Source: Chitinophaga pinensis (lineage in GTDB: Bacteria > Bacteroidota > Bacteroidia > Chitinophagales > CAMDFR01). Taken from it: 64,000 nucleotides of DNA. Location: NCBI GenBank assembly GCA_945860705.1, contig CAMART010000014.1, forward strand, positions 1 to 64,000, read 5' to 3'. This document shows, piece after piece, positions 16,393-26,400 of this stretch; within the stretch, counting starts at the first letter, position 1; each line of letters starts with the position of its first letter. The translations under genes were made by a program, and so were the position numbers. The notes beneath the pieces were generated by a model. It was not told the origin of the DNA. It ran no database searches and was given only the letters and a program-made list of their open reading frames with translations.

Positions 16393-16959
16393 TTATTCTT
16401 TTACTCTTTCTACGTATTTATTTGTATCAGTATCTACTTTTATTTTATCACCTACGTTTACAAACAAGGGTACATTTACATTTGCTCCTGTTTCTACGGT
16501 TGCTATTTTTGTTACGTTAGTAGCAGTATCCCCTTTCACACCAGGCTCTGAATATGTTACTTCAAGTATCACGTTAGTAGGCAATTCGCACACTAAAGCT
16601 TTTTCTGTTTCTGCATGGAAAAGTATATCTACATCTTGACCTTCTTTCAATAAATCGGTATTGTTTATCATATCTTTGTCTATAGCCACTTGGTCAAAAG
16701 TGTCATTATTCATAAAATGCCAGCCTGTTTCATCGTTGTATAAGTATTGAAATTTTCTTCTTTCTATTCTAGCTGTTTCTATATTGTGTCCACTTTGGAA
16801 AGTGTTTTCTACTACTTTTCCAGAAGATAAACTTTTCAACTTTGTTCTTACAAATGCATTTCCTTTACCTGGTTTTACATGTTGAAAATCTACGATGATC
16901 CATAGATCATTATTCATATCTAAGCATAGGCCTTTTTTAAAATCTGCAGTAGTTGCCAT
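16393..16959 (-). CDS. efp: Translation elongation factor P
   Basis: EF-P relieves ribosome stalling at consecutive prolines. At 188 residues it has the three-domain length. The loop VKPGKGNAFV holds K32 at the position that is lysylated or otherwise modified in many bacteria. No modification enzyme is visible nearby. The C-terminus (GDKIKVDTDTNKYVERV) is typical. The start is ATG 16959. It lies 38 bases after fabH on the same strand. Confidence 0.97.
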   Translation of the reverse strand: MATTADFKKGLCLDMNNDLWIIVDFQHVKPGKGNAFVRTKLKSLSSGKVVENTFQSGHNIETARIERRKFQYLYNDETGWHFMNNDTFDQVAIDKDMINNTDLLKEGQDVDILFHAETEKALVCELPTNVILEVTYSEPGVKGDTATNVTKIATVETGANVNVPLFVNVGDKIKVDTDTNKYVERVKE

Positions 16960-16997
16960 TCGTTTGTTTTTTTATTTTTGAGTTTATAATTTGTTTT

Positions 16998-17981
16998 TTA
17001 ATAAGACCATTTTAAGTAAATAGCTCCCCAAGTAAATCCTCCACCAAAAGCTGCCAAAATAATATCGTCGCCTTTTTTGAATTTACTCTCCCATTCGTGC
17101 AAGCATATAGGAAGAGTACCATTAGTAGTATTACCGTATTTATGTATATTCACTGTTACTTTACTTTCATCTAGTCCCATTCTTTCTCTTGTAGCATCTA
17201 TGATTCTTTTATTTGCTTGGTGGGGCACTAGCCAATCTACATCATCGGCAGTCAGGTTGTTTTTTTCCATGATTTCGGCACCAACATTTGCCATATTGGT
17301 CACTGCAAATTTGAATACATATTGACCTTCTTGATATACATTATGCTTCCCAGTTGTAACGGTTTCTATAGAAGCAGGTAGTACTGAACCACCAGCTGGT
17401 TGGTAGAGATGTTTGCATCCCGCTCCATCACTTCTGAGTATACTATCTATAATACCAGTTTCGTCATCACTAGGTTCTAATAGAACAGCTCCACATCCAT
17501 CACCGAATATAATACAAGTAGTTCTATCTTTATAATTGATAATACTACTCATTTTATCACCGCCTACTACTATTATTTTTTTGTATCTACCACTTTGTAT
17601 CATACTAGCTGCAGTATCTAGTGCATACATAAAGCCACTACAAGCAGCATTTATATCATAGCTAAAAGCATTTTTGATACCACAATTATCAGAAATAATA
17701 TTTCCAGTTGCAGGAAAGTTATAATCGCCAGTCACTGTAGCACAAATCAACAATTCAATATCTTCGGGATTGGTATTACTTTTTTCAAGTAGGCCATTTA
17801 CAGCTTGTGTACCCATATATGACATACCTAAGTTTCCTTTTAGTATTCTTCTTTCTTTAATACCTGTTCTCGACATTATCCATTCATCATTGGTGTCTAC
17901 CATGGTAGATAATTCTTCGTTGGTAAGTATGTACTCCGGTACATATGAATGTACGGAAGTGATTTTAGCTCTACGTTGCAA
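16998..17981 (-). CDS. fabH: Beta-ketoacyl-ACP synthase III
   Basis: FabH condenses acetyl-CoA (or a branched primer) with malonyl-ACP and so starts fatty acid chains. The 327-residue thiolase-fold protein has the complete catalytic triad: C114 in [10 protein letters not shown]254 in VPHQANKR and N284 in KYGNTTNG. The frame is closed by a stop just upstream and contains no ATG before the conserved N-terminus, so TTG at 17981 is the likely start ([17 protein letters not shown]). The run fabH-efp-accB-accC groups chain initiation with malonyl-CoA supply. Confidence 0.95.
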   Translation of the reverse strand: MQRRAKITSVHSYVPEYILTNEELSTMVDTNDEWIMSRTGIKERRILKGNLGMSYMGTQAVNGLLEKSNTNPEDIELLICATVTGDYNFPATGNIISDNCGIKNAFSYDINAACSGFMYALDTAASMIQSGRYKKIIVVGGDKMSSIINYKDRTTCIIFGDGCGAVLLEPSDDETGIIDSILRSDGAGCKHLYQPAGGSVLPASIETVTTGKHNVYQEGQYVFKFAVTNMANVGAEIMEKNNLTADDVDWLVPHQANKRIIDATRERMGLDESKVTVNIHKYGNTTNGTLPICLHEWESKFKKGDDIILAAFGGGFTWGAIYLKWSY

Positions 17982-18029
17982 TAGTGTATTATTTGGTTTT
18001 TACTAATTAAGCATTGCAAAAATAAAAAA

Positions 18030-18064
18030 AGCTACTCATTTTGTATGCACAAAATGATGTAGCT
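18030..18064 (-). terminator. Rho-independent terminator after rpmF
   Basis: Read on the minus strand, AGCTACATCATTTTGT and ACAAAATGAGTAGCT form a long stem with one bulged base around a short loop, followed by a run of T (TTTTTTTATTTTT). It separates the DUF177-rpmF transcript from fabH. Confidence 0.8.
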
Positions 18065-18090
18065 CTATAATTTGTATAAAATTGATAAAA

Positions 18091-18279
18091 TTATGCTTGT
18101 TTACCTTCTGAAAACAACTTGCCATTATAGTAGATATTCCCATCTACTTCATAAGCTCTGTGTCTTCTATGAGTTTCGCCTGTAGTAGGACATACACTAA
18201 GTGTAGCTAATGTCAATGAATCGTGAGTTCTTCTTTTATCTCTTCTCGTTTTTGAGATTTTTCGCTTTGGATGTGCCAT
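18091..18279 (-). CDS. rpmF: 50S ribosomal protein L32
   Basis: The 62-residue basic protein begins MAHPKRKISKTRRDKRRTH, the L32 signature, and continues with TLSVCPTTGETHRRHRAYE. It is a structural protein of the large ribosomal subunit. Only one cysteine is visible, so this L32 lacks the four-cysteine zinc ribbon. It follows the DUF177 gene by 6 bases, a pairing conserved across bacteria, and is followed by a terminator. Confidence 0.96.
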   Translation of the reverse strand: MAHPKRKISKTRRDKRRTHDSLTLATLSVCPTTGETHRRHRAYEVDGNIYYNGKLFSEGKQA

Positions 18280-18285
18280 GATCTA

Positions 18286-18819
18286 TTATTTTTGTTTTTT
18301 TAATTTTTCTAAAATTGCCCATCTTTCATCGGGCTTATTGTTGTTTTTGTCTTCTAGTTTTTCTAAATATTCTAGTACTTCTTTGTTACAAGTGCTTTTG
18401 CCTTTGCTATCAAGTGGATGTATCCGCTGAATAGGAAGAGCCAAAACAGTATACTCATAAATAAGTTGTGCAATATCTATGTGAGTTTCTGTTCTATTGA
18501 TATACAATACATCTGCTTCATCGTCTAGTGTTTTATCGTCGCTTTCAAATTTGATAATAATCTCGTTGACTGTATTTGTTGGCAGAGGAAAAGTGTCTGA
18601 ACATCTATCACATTCTACAAACAAAGACCCATTTATAGTAATTTGAAGATTGAAAAAACCTTCTTTTTTATCTAATAATGCTTCTACTTGTAGATCGCAA
18701 TCACCTATTGGTGAGTTTTCAAAAAAGCTAAAGAACTTTCTGTCTATGTTGTAAATAAACGAGTGTAGTCCATTTTTAAGTCCTACGTAAGGTATTTTAA
18801 AATCTTGTAAACTCTTCAC
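18286..18819 (-). CDS. DUF177 (YceD-like) protein
   Basis: The 177-residue protein starts with GTG at 18819; no in-frame ATG precedes the conserved N-terminus (KSLQDFKIPYVGLKNG). It carries the family core GSLFVECDRCSDTFPLP and a later EADVLYINRTETHIDIAQLIYEY. In E. coli and plants YceD proteins affect 23S rRNA accumulation, so a role in ribosome assembly is plausible. The tight linkage to rpmF supports that. Confidence 0.9.
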   Translation of the reverse strand: MKSLQDFKIPYVGLKNGLHSFIYNIDRKFFSFFENSPIGDCDLQVEALLDKKEGFFNLQITINGSLFVECDRCSDTFPLPTNTVNEIIIKFESDDKTLDDEADVLYINRTETHIDIAQLIYEYTVLALPIQRIHPLDSKGKSTCNKEVLEYLEKLEDKNNNKPDERWAILEKLKKQK

Positions 18820-18913
18820 AACATAATCCTCTCTTTATAAAAAAGGAGTGCAAAATTAATCAAAATATATCAAAGTTGTTAATAAGTGGAATATTTTTTT
18901 TAAAAAGAAAACT

Positions 18914-19978
18914 CTAAGCCATTTGATCTGAGCTAATGTTGCTTCTTTTTAATGGATTTTCGTGCATTTGTTTGAAATTCATCCTATTTCTGATCACATC
19001 TATAGCTATAAATACAGCATTTTCCATTGAACCACTACTTGCTATGTTTTTTCCTACTAAGTCATAAGCTGTGCCATGATCTGGAGATGTACGCACTATA
19101 GGCAGTCCTGCAGTATAGTTAACACCAGTTTCAAATGCATATGATTTAAATGGAATCAATCCTTGGTCGTGGTACATAGCTAATATTCCATCAAATTTGG
19201 TAAATTGAGAAGCTCCAAAAAAACCATCAGATGCATAACTACCAAACGCCAAGATTCCTTTATCTTTAGCAGCAGAAATAGCAGGATTGATGAAGTCTTG
19301 TTCTTCTTTACCAATTATTCCATCTTCACCAGCATGAGGATTTAAGCTCAAGATTGCAATTTTTGGTTTGTTTATCAAAAAATCTTCTGTCAAAGATTTA
19401 TTCAATATTTCTATTTTAGATAATATATTTTTTGTGTCAATAAATTTATGTAAGTCCTTTATAGCAACATGTCCTGTAGTAAGTCCTATGCGCATACTTT
19501 CATCTACCATCAGCATCATGCATTCGGCCACCCCAAAATAGTTTCTAATATAGTCTGTATGTCCTTTAAAATCCTTATTTGGTGTTTTTATAGTGCTTTT
19601 ATTGATAGGAGCGGTCACTATTCCATCTATTTTTCCTTCTTTAAGGTCTGCAAGAGCCATATCTATACATTTAAGAGCTATATCACCTGCTTGAAGAGTA
19701 GCTTTGCCTGGTTCGAGTGGGGCTTCATCATTTGAATAGTTGATTACATTTATTTGCTTATTATTTAATTGACTAGCATCAGTAATAATCGTATAATCAA
19801 AATGTTCTATGTTTAGTGCTTTTTTGTAATAGGAAAGTACTTTTGATGAGCCATATATTACTACATCACAATATTTCAAGAATTTTTTGTCTTGAAAAGT
19901 TTTTAAAATAACTTCTGGACCTATTCCATTTATATCACCTATTGTTACCCCTAGTATGGGTCTTATATTTTGTTCCAT
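18914..19978 (-). CDS. pdxA: 4-hydroxythreonine-4-phosphate dehydrogenase
   Basis: PdxA oxidises 4-phosphohydroxy-threonine in the deoxyxylulose-phosphate-dependent route to pyridoxal phosphate. The 354-residue protein has the family motifs GVTIGDINGIGPEVILK at the N-terminus, GHTDYIRNYFG, LNPHAGEDGIIG, MYHDQGLIPFK and RTSPDHGTAYD, including the metal-binding His residues. The start is ATG 19978. It sits 3 bases after pepA on the same strand and about 95 bases before DUF177. Confidence 0.96.
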   Translation of the reverse strand: MEQNIRPILGVTIGDINGIGPEVILKTFQDKKFLKYCDVVIYGSSKVLSYYKKALNIEHFDYTIITDASQLNNKQINVINYSNDEAPLEPGKATLQAGDIALKCIDMALADLKEGKIDGIVTAPINKSTIKTPNKDFKGHTDYIRNYFGVAECMMLMVDESMRIGLTTGHVAIKDLHKFIDTKNILSKIEILNKSLTEDFLINKPKIAILSLNPHAGEDGIIGKEEQDFINPAISAAKDKGILAFGSYASDGFFGASQFTKFDGILAMYHDQGLIPFKSYAFETGVNYTAGLPIVRTSPDHGTAYDLVGKNIASSGSMENAVFIAIDVIRNRMNFKQMHENPLKRSNISSDQMA

Positions 19979-19981
19979 ATT

Positions 19982-21412
19982 TTATTTATATGTGCTTAAA
20001 AAATCGTATAATAATCTCACCCCTACTCCTGAGCCACCTTTCCCTCTATAAGAATCTTCGGCTGTAAGAAAAGCAGGTCCTGCTATATCTAAATGTATCC
20101 ATGGGTAATCAATAAAACATTCTAAAAATTTACCAGCAGTGATAGCACCAGCATGAGGGCCACCAATATTTTTAATATCTGCTACATCTGATTTAATATA
20201 GGTACCATATTCATCCCAAAACGGCATCTCTGCTATTCTTTCATGTACTTGATTTCCAGATTTTTTTAATGCACTCATCGTTTCTTCAGATGCTGTACCC
20301 ATTCCTACCATTCCTTCTTTGCCAATTGCTGCTGCTGCTGCACCTGTAAGTGTAGCAAGATCAATAACTAATTCAGGTTGGTATTTTTTTGCATAACTCA
20401 ATGCATCAGCTAATATCATTCTACCTTCTGCATCTGCATTGAGCATTTCTACAGTTTTACCACTATGCATCACTATCACATCACCAGGTACATAGGCATT
20501 CCCTCCTGGTCTATTGTCTGTAGCAGGTATGAGTCCTATCACGTGTATAGGCAATTTATTGCTTGCTATTGCTTTGAATAAACCTACTACTGCTGCTGCA
20601 CCAGCCATATCGCATTTCATCATATCCATACTGTTTGCTGTAGGTTTTAAACTTAATCCTCCGGTATCATATACTACACCTTTACCCACTAATACTATTG
20701 GTTTTTTATTTTTCGCTTTGGGAGATTTATACTCTAGTATATTGAAGGTAGGTGGGTCTACACTTCCTTTATTTACAGATAGTAAGCCACCCATTTTCAA
20801 AGCAGTTATTTTCTTTTTGTCAAAAAATTCAAATTTAAATCCTGCAGATTTTGAAATACCAGCTATTTCTTTAGACAATTGTGGTGCTGTAAGATAAGAT
20901 AAAGGCTCGTTTACTAAATCTCTAGAAGTAAATACTGCATTTACAAGATTTTGAATCTCTAAAACAGCTTCTTTTTTTACTTGTCCTGCTATTAAAGCTA
21001 TTTCCTGAAGACTATTTTTTTTCTCGTTTTTGTCAGAAAAATATTTTAGAAATTGATAATTACTTAATAGAAATCCGTCTATAAAAGCAAGTCTTTCTGA
21101 CTCTTCTTTTACATCAAAAAATATTTCTATACCGCTTATTTTTTGTCTGTTTAGCTCTTTGTTGGATGCGTATGAGATTTTACGCATGTTCTCAAGATGT
21201 TGAAATTTTGTCTTTCCTTTTTCCTTTTTGAATATAAAAACTGTTCTACCATTTGATTGAATGATGCTATAGCTCATTTTTTTACTGAAATCGTTTTTTA
21301 CTAATTTTATTTCAGCTTCAGAAAGCATGGTGTTTTTGAGTGTATAATCTTCGTCACATACTATTAATATGTTGTTTTTAGGAGTAGAAGATTTGATAAA
21401 TGATATTTTCAT
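19982..21412 (-). CDS. pepA: Leucyl aminopeptidase (M17 family)
   Basis: The 476-residue protein is a cytosolic di-metal aminopeptidase. The C-terminal catalytic domain has VGKGVVYDTGGLSLKP (metal-binding and catalytic Lys region), KCDMAGAAAV, the signature NADAEGRMILADAL and DLATLTGAA. The N-terminal macrodomain-like half is divergent, as is common. The start is ATG 21412. A TACCTTTG -7 box is on the minus strand at 21443-21450. It heads the minus-strand run that continues with pdxA. Confidence 0.94.
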   Translation of the reverse strand: MKISFIKSSTPKNNILIVCDEDYTLKNTMLSEAEIKLVKNDFSKKMSYSIIQSNGRTVFIFKKEKGKTKFQHLENMRKISYASNKELNRQKISGIEIFFDVKEESERLAFIDGFLLSNYQFLKYFSDKNEKKNSLQEIALIAGQVKKEAVLEIQNLVNAVFTSRDLVNEPLSYLTAPQLSKEIAGISKSAGFKFEFFDKKKITALKMGGLLSVNKGSVDPPTFNILEYKSPKAKNKKPIVLVGKGVVYDTGGLSLKPTANSMDMMKCDMAGAAAVVGLFKAIASNKLPIHVIGLIPATDNRPGGNAYVPGDVIVMHSGKTVEMLNADAEGRMILADALSYAKKYQPELVIDLATLTGAAAAAIGKEGMVGMGTASEETMSALKKSGNQVHERIAEMPFWDEYGTYIKSDVADIKNIGGPHAGAITAGKFLECFIDYPWIHLDIAGPAFLTAEDSYRGKGGSGVGVRLLYDFLSTYK

Positions 21413-21442
21413 ATTGATAATAAATGGTTAATATATAATCAA

Positions 21443-21450
21443 CAAAGGTA
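21443..21450 (-). promoter_or_regulatory. -7 box upstream of pepA
   Basis: TACCTTTG on the minus strand fits TAnnTTTG and lies 30 bases upstream of the pepA ATG. Together with the box at 21491 it forms a divergent promoter pair in a 98-base gap. Confidence 0.5.
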
Positions 21451-21490
21451 GTATTTTATATCTAATTAGTTAATCTAGCGTTATATGTTT

Positions 21491-21498
21491 TATGTTTG
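21491..21498 (+). promoter_or_regulatory. -7 box upstream of rsmA
   Basis: TATGTTTG fits TAnnTTTG and ends 12 bases before the rsmA ATG at 21511, which implies a very short 5' leader. It also overlaps an in-frame TTG, which supports the downstream ATG as the real start. Confidence 0.5.
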
Positions 21499-21510
21499 CA
21501 TACTATACAT

Positions 21511-22314
21511 ATGCATAAAGCTAATAATACATATCGACCAAACAAGTCTTTAGGACAGCATTTTTTGAATGACGAATCTATTTGTGTGAGACTCATTGAA
21601 GAGATAGATGACAAAATTGATTTTGACCAAATCGTAGAGATAGGACCAGGCCCTGGAGTACTTACAAAACATTTGTATAAAACATATAAAAACAAATTGC
21701 ATCTTATAGAATATGACCAAAGATTTGTTGGTCTTTTAAAAGATACATACAGCGATATAAGTGAACAAATACATCAAGCAGATGTTTTGAGATTTGATTT
21801 TAATAAAATAGAAGGGAAATTGATAATAGCAGGTAATTTTCCTTACAATATCAGTTCGCAAATTTTATTTAAAGCCATTGAATACAAAGAAAAAGTATCC
21901 TTCATAATTGGGATGTTTCAAAAAGAGATGGCTCAAAGAGTAGCAGCGAAACATGGCAATAAATCATATGGAATTCTTAGTATACTGATGCAAGCATTCT
22001 ATAATGTCACTTATCTTTTTGATGTGCCACCTACCGTTTTTTCTCCTCCACCTAAAGTAATGTCTGGAATAATAAAGCTAGAATACGCTCCAAATAAATT
22101 TCAAATTCTAGATCATAAAGTTTTTGTGATGATGGTAAAATTGGCATTTAACCAAAGAAGAAAAACCATGCGAAATAGTTTAAAATCTATGATAAATGAT
22201 TATAAGATTTCAGACGAAATCACTTTTGATAAAAGACCAGAGCAACTATCTGTAGGTGAGTTGGTAGATTTAGCCAACCATTTTGTAACCAATAAAAAAT
22301 CCAATGAGGCCTAA
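21511..22314 (+). CDS. rsmA: 16S rRNA (adenine1518/1519-N6)-dimethyltransferase
   Basis: RsmA (KsgA) dimethylates two adjacent adenines in helix 45 of 16S rRNA during late 30S assembly. From ATG 21511 the protein is 267 residues with NKSLGQHFLND, the SAM-binding VEIGPGPGVLT, and the catalytic NFPYNIS (NLPY-type) motif. PPTVFSPPPKV and the C-terminal FNQRRKTMRNSL complete the family pattern. Its last 11 bases overlap the start of the next gene. Confidence 0.96.
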   Translation: MHKANNTYRPNKSLGQHFLNDESICVRLIEEIDDKIDFDQIVEIGPGPGVLTKHLYKTYKNKLHLIEYDQRFVGLLKDTYSDISEQIHQADVLRFDFNKIEGKLIIAGNFPYNISSQILFKAIEYKEKVSFIIGMFQKEMAQRVAAKHGNKSYGILSILMQAFYNVTYLFDVPPTVFSPPPKVMSGIIKLEYAPNKFQILDHKVFVMMVKLAFNQRRKTMRNSLKSMINDYKISDEITFDKRPEQLSVGELVDLANHFVTNKKSNEA

Positions 22315-23242
22315 AGTACTTATTACTGATGCAGTGCATGAAGATATGTTGGCACTATTTAGTGATGCAGGTATAGAAATAGTATATACTCCTGATACAG
22401 ATCAAGTATCAGTAGAAAAAATCATTGAAGATTTTGAGATGCTCGTTATAAATAGCAAAATACAAGTAAATAAAAATTTTATAGATAAAGCTACAAAATT
22501 AAAAGTAGTTGGAAGATTAGGTTCTGGTAAAGAAATAATAAACTTAGAGTATGCTATACATAGAGATATAGTTTTCCATAATTCGCCAGAAGGCAATAGA
22601 GATGCAGTAGCAGAACATTGTCTTGGGTTGATTTTAGGATTGTTAAATTTCATACCTAGGTCATTTGAAGAAATAAAAAAACACCAATGGAATAGAGAAA
22701 TAAATAGAGGAAATGAATTGTCTTCAAAAACCGTGGGCATCATCGGATACGGACATACAGGCAAAGAAACAGCAAAAAGGTTGAGTGTTTTTACAAGTAA
22801 AATTCTTGTGTATGAAAAGTATGAAAAAGGATTTAGTAATGATGTGGTACAAGAAGTAGAAATGGAAGAAATATATACTCATGCAGACATAATAAGCCTA
22901 CACTTACCACTAACAAACGAAACTTCTCAATTAATCAATGATGATTTTATCAATAAAATGGCTAAACCATTTTATTTGATTAATACTTCTAGAGGTAAAA
23001 TAGTAAATGAATCGCATGTATTAGTAGCTATGAAAAACAAAAAAATAGTAGGTTATGCAACTGATGTACTAGAAAACGAAAAATTGAATACCTATTCAGA
23101 TATTGAAAAACAAAAATTGAAAGAATTAATAAGTGAAAATACAATAATTACACCTCATATTGCAGGTTGGTCATATGAAAGTAAGCGAAAATTAGCTCAA
23201 ATATTGGCAAAAAAGATGCTTTTGTCATTTAAAACTCATTGA
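22304..23242 (+). CDS. NAD-dependent 2-hydroxyacid dehydrogenase (phosphoglycerate dehydrogenase-like)
   Basis: The 312-residue protein belongs to the D-isomer-specific 2-hydroxyacid dehydrogenases. It has the NAD-binding loop VGIIGYGHTGKETAKRL, the substrate Arg in NTSRGKIVNE, the catalytic Glu region DVLENEK and the catalytic His in TPHIAGWS. It could be a SerA-type 3-phosphoglycerate dehydrogenase, but it lacks the C-terminal regulatory (ACT) domain and the exact substrate is unclear. The ATG at 22304 overlaps the end of rsmA, indicating coupled translation. Confidence 0.88.
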   Translation: MRPKVLITDAVHEDMLALFSDAGIEIVYTPDTDQVSVEKIIEDFEMLVINSKIQVNKNFIDKATKLKVVGRLGSGKEIINLEYAIHRDIVFHNSPEGNRDAVAEHCLGLILGLLNFIPRSFEEIKKHQWNREINRGNELSSKTVGIIGYGHTGKETAKRLSVFTSKILVYEKYEKGFSNDVVQEVEMEEIYTHADIISLHLPLTNETSQLINDDFINKMAKPFYLINTSRGKIVNESHVLVAMKNKKIVGYATDVLENEKLNTYSDIEKQKLKELISENTIITPHIAGWSYESKRKLAQILAKKMLLSFKTH

Positions 23243-23399
23243 AATGTCAAAGTATTGTCATATTAGCTATTGGCTATTTGAAATTGATTTAACCTTATTT
23301 AACTTTGAGCCGTTAAACAAAACCGAAGTTCTTTGTGGTTCAAAATGAGTATTTTATACATGAAATGAAAATAAAAATACTATTTACTATGAAAATATA

Positions 23400-23407
23400 T
23401 AATTTTG
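23400..23407 (+). promoter_or_regulatory. Possible -7 box for the TonB-dependent receptor operon
   Basis: TAATTTTG fits TAnnTTTG and lies 49 bases before the receptor ATG. No good -33 element is visible. The 214-base gap before the gene otherwise holds only AT-rich sequence. Confidence 0.4.
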
Positions 23408-23456
23408 ACGGCTTTAACAAGAATTAACTATTATAAATAAGATTGATAAAAACATT

Positions 23457-26400
23457 ATGAAAAAAATATTACTATCTGTGTTTTTGTTTATTTCTGCAAA
23501 TGTTCTACTAGCTCAAACTGGGGATATATCAGGAAAAATAAAAGATGAAAAAGGAGAAGGTATTCCATTTGCTACAGTATCTGTGGTACAAAATGGAGCG
23601 GTAGTTAAGGGTGTTCAAACTGACTTTGATGGGAATTATACCCTCAAGCCTCTTACACCTGGTAAATACGATGTGAAATTTTCATATGTAGGATACCAAC
23701 CTACACTAAGAACAGGTGTTGTAGTTTCGACTGATAAGTCTACATATCTAGATATTCAACTAAAACCAACTGATGATGTGTTGGCAGAGGTACAAGTAAT
23801 AGAATATAAAGTGCCTTTGATAGATGCAGGTAAAACTACCTCTGGCAATACTATTTCTCAAGAAGAGATAGCTAAGCTTCCTACAAGAGATATTCAATCT
23901 ATAGCTTCAACTACTTCAGGCGCATATCAATCAGATGAAGGTGCAGGTATCAATATAAAAGGGGGTAGATCTGATGGTACGGCCATATATATAGATGGTG
24001 TGCGTGTAAGAGGTAATGTGAGTGTACCAGCAAGTGCTATTGGTTCATTGACGGTAATCACCGGAGGTATACCAGCGAAATATGGTGATCAGACTGGTGG
24101 TGCTATTTCTGTTACTACTAGAGGGCCATCAAATAAATTTAACGGAGGACTTGAATTAGTTTCATCAGAATTTATGGATGCTTATGGATATAATCTAGTA
24201 AGTGCTAACCTTACTGGTCCTATTTATACAAATAAAAAAACGAATAGAACTATTGCAGGGTTTTTCCTATCTGGAGAATTTGAAAGATATAGAGATCAGT
24301 CTCCATCAGCTGTAGGAACTTGGAAAGTGAAAGATGAAGTATTTAATAGAATACAACAAAACCCAATTGTAAAAAATCCAGTACAAGAAGGGTTTATATT
24401 CTCTAGTGAGTCACTTACTAAAGATGATTTAGAATTGGTTAAATCTAGACCAAATGTAGCTAACAATCAATATAGAGCAATAGGTAAACTAGACCTAAAA
24501 CCTTCTGAAGCAATAAACATTACTATAGGTGGAAACTATAATTATGAAAAGTTTCATCAGTGGATAGATAGATATTCATTACTAAATTATGAAAACAATC
24601 CACTTTTTGTAAATCAAACATATAGAGGTTTTATAAGGTTTACTCATAACATAGGACAAGGCAAGGATCAAGATAAAACAGATAAAAAATCATCTGTAAT
24701 ACAAAACGCATATTATACTATTCAAGCAGATTACGAAAAATTTAGAATGAGATATGGTGATGATTCTCACTTAGAAAATTATTTTGATTATGGATACATT
24801 GGAGATTTTGATATAGTAAGAAAACCTACCTATGATTTTACATCATCTAGAAATGTGATAGATGCAAATGGCAACCAAAGAACACTAACTGGATGGCAAC
24901 AAACAGGTGACCAATCTGATAGTATTTACTTTACTCCAAGTGATGTAAATGCTTTAGGTGCACAATTTACCACTACTTATTTTGATTTGGTAGATGGGCA
25001 ATCACCAGTTGGTTTATTTGATAATTTGAATAGTATACAATCAAATAGAGGTTTGATCAATGGTAATAGATCTCTATTAGCTCACTCAGTTTGGTTTAAC
25101 TCAGGACGTCAATTCAATGGAGCTGGTAGAATAGATAATGACCAATATACAGTAAAATTAGATGGGGCTTTTGATATCTTAAAACCAGGGTCAGAGTCTA
25201 GAAATAAACATTCAATAGAATTTGGTTTCCAGTTTGAGCAAAGACAAGAAAGAACTTATAGTATAAATCCACTTGAGCTTTGGACACTTATGAGACAATT
25301 AACCAATAGTCACATAACTCAATTTGATGTTAATTCTACCAACCCATTAGTATCTATAAACGGCCAAGTATACGAATATAATGATCCTAATAGACCAGCA
25401 TTTGGTTTTAATGATACTATCCTTGCACCAAGAATTGTTTCATTAGATCAACAAAAGTTTTTTGATAGAAATCTTAGAAATAAATTAGGTTTAGATCCTA
25501 ATGGAAATGATTTTATAAATATAGATGCATTAGATCCAAGTACATTCTCTTTAAGTATGTTCGCACCTGATGAATTATTAAATCCGAATAATGGAAGCTT
25601 TGTTAACTACTATGGATTTGACTATTTAGGAAATAAATCAACAAGTAATGCATCTTTTAATGATTATTTTACTAAAAAAGATGCAAATGGAAATTTGAAG
25701 AGAGAGATTTTACCTTATCAGCCTATATATATAGCAGGATATATTCAAGATAAATTTCAATTTAAAGATTTAAATATTACACTAGGGGTAAGAGTAGAAA
25801 GATTTGATGCAAATCAAAAAGTAATGAGAGATCCTTATTCGCTTTTCCAAATCCAAACAGCTGAAGAGTTTGCATCTAAACCAGAACATGTAGGCTATCA
25901 AAGACCAGCTGGTATTGGAGCAGACTATAAGGTATATGTAGATGACAATACTGCTTCAAATCCACAAGTAGTAGGATATAGAGATGGAGATAACTGGTAT
26001 AATGCACAAGGGAATCAAATTTCTTCAGGTGCTCAAGTAGCAAGAGCCTCTTCTACAGGTAAAATCACTCCTATGTTTACTGATAAAAATGTAGTAGCAG
26101 CAGGCGAGGGTGCTCTAATTAGAGATGCAGATAAATTTAACCCAGATGGTAGTTTTGTAGATTACAAACCTCAAGTAAATGTAAATCCACGTTTACAATT
26201 TTCTTTCAGTCTTACAGATAAAGCATTATTCTATGCTCACTATGATGTACTTACACAGAGACCACAATCTGGTCAAGTAAATAGTGGTATACCTTCAATA
26301 GGAAATTTTGCAGATCCTTTTGAATTTTTATGGTGGGATAATATTTCGAATGGAAGACTTATGAGCAATCCTAACCTACGTCCTGAGAAAACAATTGATT

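Noticed and set aside
16393-18819. plsX between rpmF and fabH, as in many other bacteria
   Set aside because: The gap between rpmF and fabH is only about 110 bases and holds a terminator; plsX is not here.
20514-20897. 127-codon plus-strand frame inside pepA
   Set aside because: Antisense to the conserved aminopeptidase domain, with no independent support.
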